A stretch of 64,000 nt of DNA from NCBI GenBank assembly GCA_038210495.1, contig JBBQWR010000008.1, positions 1 through 64,000 on the forward strand, written 5' to 3'. The notes below the pieces were generated by a model. It saw only the letters and a list, made by a program, of their open reading frames with translations, had not been told where the DNA came from and searched no databases. The stretch comes from JBBQWR01 sp038210495 (GTDB lineage: Bacteria > Planctomycetota > Planctomycetia > Pirellulales > DATAWG01). Positions 59,090-64,000 of this stretch are shown piece by piece (the first letter of the stretch is position 1; each line of letters opens with the position of its first letter). The translations under genes and the position numbers were made by a program.

Positions 59090-62000
59090 CTAAATTGCCG
59101 CCTTCGCTAGTCCACTACTCAGCGTCGCCACATGCTCGCTGAAAAATTCGCTCAAACCGTCCCGGGCTAAATCATCGAGCGTCTGAAAGCTCAGCTTCAC
59201 ATGATCGACGTCCGATCGCATGCCGTCAAACCCGCGATCGCTGCCGAAGCTAGCCAGTCGTCCTAGCGCGAATCGGCCTTTGGGACCGGTGAGCTGCAAG
59301 TCGACCGATGCTAGTCGCTTCGTGTGGATTGTCGCCCAGGGCTCGCGCTGGCCGGGCACGAACATATGCACGACCTGCTGATTATTCCACAAGAATTGTC
59401 CGGTCGGAGCAGCGGCCGAGAGCATTTCACAAAGTTCTTCGAGCACCTCGACTTCCCAAGCCATTCGCTTCGAAGGCGGAAATCCCTTTCGCGAAAAATG
59501 CCATTTTTGGCCCAGCACCTTCCAAGGCATGATGTCCTCGGGCTTTGTTTCGGCGCGATGCGTGAACCGCTGAAACCCGGCGACCGCCTGTTCGACGAAT
59601 TTCCAAAATTCGGAATGGTCGAGTTCTTCAAGCGCGTGGACGGAGACTTGCACCTCTTGCCAGGGGCCGCGGAGATTCTTGCATTTCACGCGCGGATCGG
59701 CGCCGTAGACCGGCAGATGGTGCATCTCGTTCAGCGGCTTAAGGCCCAACCGCGACACGAGGTCTTCTCGCTTAAACGTCGCCCGAGCGCAGCGGAATTT
59801 TAGTTTCAAGAGCCACTGCTCGCCGGTGATCGCATGCAGAAACCAGCCGTCGGATTTCTTAAGGGCGCTAATTTCGACGACGCTACGGCTGTCCCAATTG
59901 GTGTCGGTGAATTTGCCAAGTTCATGGATGCGATCGACGACCTTGGCGAGAATCTGCCCATCCCAGCGGCAAGGCTCCCCCGTGCGGCAGACCCGTTCTT
60001 GCGTGTGCCAGCGCCGGCCATCGATTTCCCAGGGCATTTGGGCGGCGCGGCCGAGTTCCTGAATATCCATATCGCGCTCGCGCGGCGCTTCGGCCACCGT
60101 AAAATCATGCGGCCGCCGCTCGGCATAGGGCCCCGCTTCCAGGACAGGCGCCAAAGCCTCTGCCGTATAGGATCGCTTCGGCCTCTCTCCGTTGCCCTCA
60201 CTCCCGACTTCCGTCTCCCGACTCCTGACTATTGCTTCCGGCAATCCTGCTGCGACGACATAGCCGCCGCCGTCGCCGGCCTCGGGCCCCATGTCGATGA
60301 GCCAATCGGCCGTTTTGATGACGTCCAGGTTGTGCTCGATTACGACAACCGTGTTGCCCAGGTCGACAAGGCGATTGAGCACGTCGAGCAGCTTCGCCAC
60401 GTCGTCGAAGTGCAGGCCGGTGGTCGGCTCGTCGAGCAAGAATAGCGTCGCGCCCGTATCGGGTCGGGACAGTTCGGCGGCCAATTTGACGCGCTGCGCC
60501 TCGCCGCCGCTGAGCGTCGGCGCGGGCTGACCGAGCGTGAGATAGTCCAGGCCGACGTCGCACAACGTCTGCAAGATGCGGCGGATTTTCGGGATGTTCT
60601 CGAAAAGCTTGACCGCTCGGGCGCATGACATTTCGAGAACGTCGGCGATCGATTGGCCGTGAAAATGAACCGACAACGTCTCTGGATTGTATCGCCGGCC
60701 GCGGCAGACATCGCACTCGACCCACACGTCGGGCAGGAAGTGCATCTCGATCCGCTTTTGGCCGTTTCCTTCGCATGCTTCGCACCGGCCGCCCGGGGCG
60801 TTGAAGCTGAACCGCCGCGGCATGTAGCCCCGAATTTTAGCCTCGGGCAATTGGGCAAACAGCTCGCGAATCAAGTCGAACACGCCCGTGTACGTCGCGG
60901 GATTGGAAGTCGGCGTGCTGCCCAGCGGCTGTTGATCGACGCGGATAACTTTGTTGACTCGTTCGATGCCGCGGATCGCGTCGTGCGGCGCCGGAGTCAA
61001 GCGAGCGCGATGCAGTGTTTTCGCAAGCGAATTGTAAAGGACATCTTCGATCAGCGAGCTCTTGCCGCTGCCGCTCACGCCGGTGACGGCCGTGAATGTG
61101 CCAAGCGGAATGGCGACGGTTACGTTGCGGAGATTATTGTGGCGAGCGCCGACGATTTCGAGCCAGCCGCCGCCGGGAGGAGTGGCGAGCGCTGACGTTA
61201 CGGCCCTCGCCCCGGCCCTCGCCCGGAGGGAGAGGGCGGTTTGGGCGGCCGCTGCGCCGGCCTTTTTGCTGGCGCGAGGTTTCTTGGATTTGGCAATGGA
61301 TTCAGGCAGAGCGGCCATGCGCCGATTCGTGGGGATTGGAATCGCCTTCTTGCCGGACAAATAAGGGCCAGTCACCGAATATTTCGTTTTGGCGACCTGG
61401 GCTGGCGTGCCACGAGCAACAATCTGGCCGCCGAACTCGCCGGCCGCCGGACCGAAATCCAGTAGTTGATCGGCCGCTTTAACCACCTCGCGATCGTGCT
61501 CGACGATGAGCAGTGTATTGCCCAGATCGCGCAGCCGCTCGAGCGCTGTCAGCAACCGGCGATTGTCGCGGGGATGCAGGCCGATCGTCGGCTCGTCGAG
61601 CACATAGAGCACGCCGCACAGGCCGCTGCCGACTTGGCTAGCCAAGCGAATCCGCTGCGATTCGCCCCCCGAAAGTGTCGGCGCCGGGCGGCCGAGCGAT
61701 AGATACTCTAGGCCCACGTCAACCAGAAACCGCACCCGAGCGAGAATCTCGCGAACGAGTTCCCCGGCGATCTTTTGCTCGCGTGGGTTGAGCTGCCAAC
61801 CGGCGAGTTCAGCCGCCAAATTGCCCAGCGGCGTTCGGCAAATGTCCGCAACCGTGCGGCCGCGCAAGCGCACCGAGGCAGCATCGTCCCGCAACCGACT
61901 GCCGTCGCAGGTCGAGCATTCCACCTCGCCGACAAGATGATCGAGCTTGCCGCGCAGGCCCGCAGAGAGTCGCGCCGCTTCTTCCAGCGCCGGATACAGC

Positions 62001-64000
62001 CCCTTGTATTGAAAGCGGAACCAGAGCGGCGATTGAGCCGCCGCGCGACTGCCCGCCGCGACTGGTTCCCCCGGCAACGGCACATCGATCCAATCATCTC
62101 CGCCGCCATGCATGATCGTGCGTCGCTGCCGCGCGGAAAGCTGATCGAATGGCACATCGGCCGGCACGTTCAGCTTCGTCGACAGAGCCACGAGCATCGC
62201 CGCGAACATCGGCTGACCGACCGGCGGAAATATCGCGACCGCTCCCTGAGCGAGCGACAGTTTCGGATCGTGCAGCAGGGCCGCCGGATTGGCGCCCGAC
62301 TGCGTTCCCAGCCCTTCGCACGATGGGCACCAGCCGAGCGGGCTGTTGAATGAAAAACTATGCGGCGTCAACGGCTCGAAACTGCGGCCGCAATGATCGC
62401 AGGCAAAATGCTGACTGTGAATTTCGGTTCGCCACTTTGCTTCCGGCACGTCGTCGGCCGGATACGCGATGTGCAGCACGCCCTTGCCTTTGGAGAGCGC
62501 CGTCTCAACGCTGTCTCCAATTCGCGATCGAATGTCGGCTCGCACGACGATCCGGTCGATCACCAGCTCGACCAGATGCTTGCGGCGGCGATCGATGTTG
62601 GGTGGCTCGTCGACGGAAAAAGTTTCGCGGTCGATTCGCACCCGAGGATAGCCGGTCGCCCGCAGGTCTTCCCAAAGCGTCTCGTATTTTTCGCCGACTT
62701 GCACATCGAGCGGGGCGAGCAGATACAGCTTCATCCCCTCGGGCTCGGCCATGATTTTGTCGATGATCTCATCGGCCGACTGCGTGCCTATCGGCAAATC
62801 GCATGAGGGACAATAGGGCACGCCAAGCCGGGCCATGAGCACCCGCAGATAGTCGTAAATTTCGGTCACCGTGCCCACCGTCGAGCGCGGCGTGTGACCC
62901 ATGTGTTTTTGCTCGATCGCGATCGCCGGCGACAGGCCTTCGATGTGGTCGAGCTTTGGCTTCTGCATCTGGCCGACGAATTGCCGGGCGTATGAGCTCA
63001 AGCTCTCGACATACCGCCGCTGCCCTTCGGCGTAGATCGTGTCCATCGCCAACGAACTTTTGCCCGAGCCGCTGAGACCGCAGCACACGGTCATCTGATC
63101 GCGGGGAATGACGACGTCCACCCCCTTCAGATTGTGCTGCCGGGCGCCGCGGACGATGATCGCTTTGGATTCGGGAGTCGCGGGCTTGCGCGGCTTGGCC
63201 ATCTCCGCGAATTTGGTGAGCTTTGCCTGTCGCTCCGGGTCGAGATAAGGCGCCAGCGCCTGGCCCGTGTGCGAATCGGCTTGCTGGGCGACATGCTCGG
63301 GCGTGCCGGTCGCAATAATCCGACCGCCGCCGCTGCCGCCCTCGGGACCCAGGTCGATGATCCAATCGGCCGTTTTGATGACGTCGAGATTGTGCTCGAC
63401 CACGAGCACGGTATTGCCCGCGTCGACGAAATCGTGCAGCACCTTAAGCAGCATCTGGATGTCGGCGAAGTGCAGGCCCGTCGTCGGTTCGTCGAGCAAA
63501 TACAGCGTTCGGCCGGTGCTCTTCTTTACGAGTTCCCTGGCCAGCTTGATACGTTGGGCCTCGCCGCCGGAGAGCGTGGGCGACGGCTGACCGAGTTTCA
63601 AATAGTCGAGGCCGACGTCGTGCAGAGTTTGCAGCTTGTGCCGCACGTCCGGCACGTTCTCGAAGTGCGTGACCGCCTGCTGAATGTCCATCTCGAGCAC
63701 ATCGGCAATGCTTTGACCTTTGAAACGCACCTGAAGCGTTTCGCGATTGAACCGGTGTCCCGAGCAAACCGGACAAGTGACCCACACGTCGGCCAAAAAA
63801 TCCATTTCGAGCCGGGTCGAGCCGTTGCCCTCGCAGGCCTCGCACCGACCACCACTGACGTTGAAGCTGAACCGGCCCGGTTTGTAGCCGCGCGCTTTCG
63901 ACTCTGCCAGCTTGGCGTAAAGACTGCGAATATCGTCGAACACCTTGATATAGGTCGAGGGATTGGATCGCGGCGTGCGGCCGATCGGCGATTGATCGAT
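59090..64000 (-). CDS. uvrA: Tandem-fused UvrA with C-terminal extension (5' end beyond window)
   Basis: More than 1630 residues are visible; the frame is open to the window end, beginning DQSPIGRTPRSNPSTYIKVF. Residues to about 63175 are the second ATPase half of a first UvrA copy (zinc CEACEGNG, signature LSGGEAQRIKLA, LLDEPTTGLHFAD). A complete second UvrA follows (about 63170-60100) with Walker A GLSGSGKSSLAMD and GVSGSGKSSLIED, zinc modules CDHCG...CPSC and CEAC...CDVC, and signatures LSGGESQRIRLAS and LSGGEAQRVKLAA. The last 330 residues (about 60090-59090, from IQELGRAAQMPWEIDGRRWH) are a separate domain that I cannot assign. UvrA recognises DNA damage for UvrBC; a normal protein is about 940 residues. 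Confidence 0.95.
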   Translation of the reverse strand: MDQSPIGRTPRSNPSTYIKVFDDIRSLYAKLAESKARGYKPGRFSFNVSGGRCEACEGNGSTRLEMDFLADVWVTCPVCSGHRFNRETLQVRFKGQSIADVLEMDIQQAVTHFENVPDVRHKLQTLHDVGLDYLKLGQPSPTLSGGEAQRIKLARELVKKSTGRTLYLLDEPTTGLHFADIQMLLKVLHDFVDAGNTVLVVEHNLDVIKTADWIIDLGPEGGSGGGRIIATGTPEHVAQQADSHTGQALAPYLDPERQAKLTKFAEMAKPRKPATPESKAIIVRGARQHNLKGVDVVIPRDQMTVCCGLSGSGKSSLAMDTIYAEGQRRYVESLSSYARQFVGQMQKPKLDHIEGLSPAIAIEQKHMGHTPRSTVGTVTEIYDYLRVLMARLGVPYCPSCDLPIGTQSADEIIDKIMAEPEGMKLYLLAPLDVQVGEKYETLWEDLRATGYPRVRIDRETFSVDEPPNIDRRRKHLVELVIDRIVVRADIRSRIGDSVETALSKGKGVLHIAYPADDVPEAKWRTEIHSQHFACDHCGRSFEPLTPHSFSFNSPLGWCPSCEGLGTQSGANPAALLHDPKLSLAQGAVAIFPPVGQPMFAAMLVALSTKLNVPADVPFDQLSARQRRTIMHGGGDDWIDVPLPGEPVAAGSRAAAQSPLWFRFQYKGLYPALEEAARLSAGLRGKLDHLVGEVECSTCDGSRLRDDAASVRLRGRTVADICRTPLGNLAAELAGWQLNPREQKIAGELVREILARVRFLVDVGLEYLSLGRPAPTLSGGESQRIRLASQVGSGLCGVLYVLDEPTIGLHPRDNRRLLTALERLRDLGNTLLIVEHDREVVKAADQLLDFGPAAGEFGGQIVARGTPAQVAKTKYSVTGPYLSGKKAIPIPTNRRMAALPESIAKSKKPRASKKAGAAAAQTALSLRARAGARAVTSALATPPGGGWLEIVGARHNNLRNVTVAIPLGTFTAVTGVSGSGKSSLIEDVLYNSLAKTLHRARLTPAPHDAIRGIERVNKVIRVDQQPLGSTPTSNPATYTGVFDLIRELFAQLPEAKIRGYMPRRFSFNAPGGRCEACEGNGQKRIEMHFLPDVWVECDVCRGRRYNPETLSVHFHGQSIADVLEMSCARAVKLFENIPKIRRILQTLCDVGLDYLTLGQPAPTLSGGEAQRVKLAAELSRPDTGATLFLLDEPTTGLHFDDVAKLLDVLNRLVDLGNTVVVIEHNLDVIKTADWLIDMGPEAGDGGGYVVAAGLPEAIVRSRETEVGSEGNGERPKRSYTAEALAPVLEAGPYAERRPHDFTVAEAPRERDMDIQELGRAAQMPWEIDGRRWHTQERVCRTGEPCRWDGQILAKVVDRIHELGKFTDTNWDSRSVVEISALKKSDGWFLHAITGEQWLLKLKFRCARATFKREDLVSRLGLKPLNEMHHLPVYGADPRVKCKNLRGPWQEVQVSVHALEELDHSEFWKFVEQAVAGFQRFTHRAETKPEDIMPWKVLGQKWHFSRKGFPPSKRMAWEVEVLEELCEMLSAAAPTGQFLWNNQQVVHMFVPGQREPWATIHTKRLASVDLQLTGPKGRFALGRLASFGSDRGFDGMRSDVDHVKLSFQTLDDLARDGLSEFFSEHVATLSSGLAKAAI
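61201..61237. repeat. GC-rich repeat inside the uvrA interdomain linker
   Basis: On the minus strand it reads CCCTCTCCCTCCGGGCGAGG followed by GCCGGGGCGAGGG. This matches the intergenic repeat at 2380-2412. It encodes the low-complexity ALSLRARAGARAV in the linker before the second ATPase half of copy 2. Confidence 0.7.

Overview
The window is GC-rich bacterial chromosome, most plausibly from a planctomycete of the Pirellulales type. The signs are a PQQ-type beta-propeller protein with a secretion signal, a TPR plus CRTAC1 (FG-GAP/UnbV) pair, a Rieske protein with a long Ala/Pro-rich extension, a very large multiheme cytochrome beside cytochrome b genes, a double-length UvrA, several TTG/GTG starts, and many short inverted-repeat elements between genes. 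This is inferred from gene content; no rRNA gene is present to confirm it. I found no tRNA, rRNA, CRISPR array, prophage or integrase.

Layout. 1-5.5 kb: the tail of an IS4-type transposase, a MacB/LolD-type ABC pair on the minus strand, a secreted beta-propeller protein, an orphan Phd-type antitoxin and a zinc-ribbon membrane protein with a 15-bp tandem repeat. 5.5-17.2 kb: a GH30-like lipoprotein, an overlapping TPR/CRTAC1 pair, a large secretin with a long N-terminal region, and a membrane-protein gene that appears frameshifted. 17.7-29.1 kb: housekeeping genes trxB, purA, uppS, cdsA, phoH, a PgpH-like HD phosphohydrolase, ybeY, a CorC/HlyC-type CBS protein and asnS. 29.2-31.9 kb: an ECF sigma factor overlapping a probable anti-sigma factor, with two unknown membrane or exported proteins.

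32.3-55 kb is the centrepiece: about 22 kb of co-oriented electron-transport genes. A quinol-oxidising bc-type complex comes first (Rieske; cytochrome b N-terminal part; two separate proteins with the cytochrome b C-terminal motif; a 1620-residue octaheme cytochrome with a PDZ-like segment). Next are two cupredoxin-like paralogues and a diheme cytochrome c lipoprotein. An aa3-type oxidase of the A2 class (coxB, coxA, coxC, subunit IV) follows with heme A biosynthesis (ctaA, ctaB), an ABC exporter, a SCO-type copper chaperone and a small monoheme protein. Electrons would run quinol, bc complex, periplasmic cytochrome or cupredoxin carriers, oxidase; the heme and copper assembly factors are encoded in the same block.

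55-64 kb: a YjbQ protein, a small conserved-looking protein, smpB without a recognisable start codon, lipA, an unknown CBM9-like protein and a tandem-fused uvrA with a C-terminal extension of unknown function that runs off the window. Several families of short inverted repeats punctuate the intergenic regions, and one also lies inside the uvrA linker.
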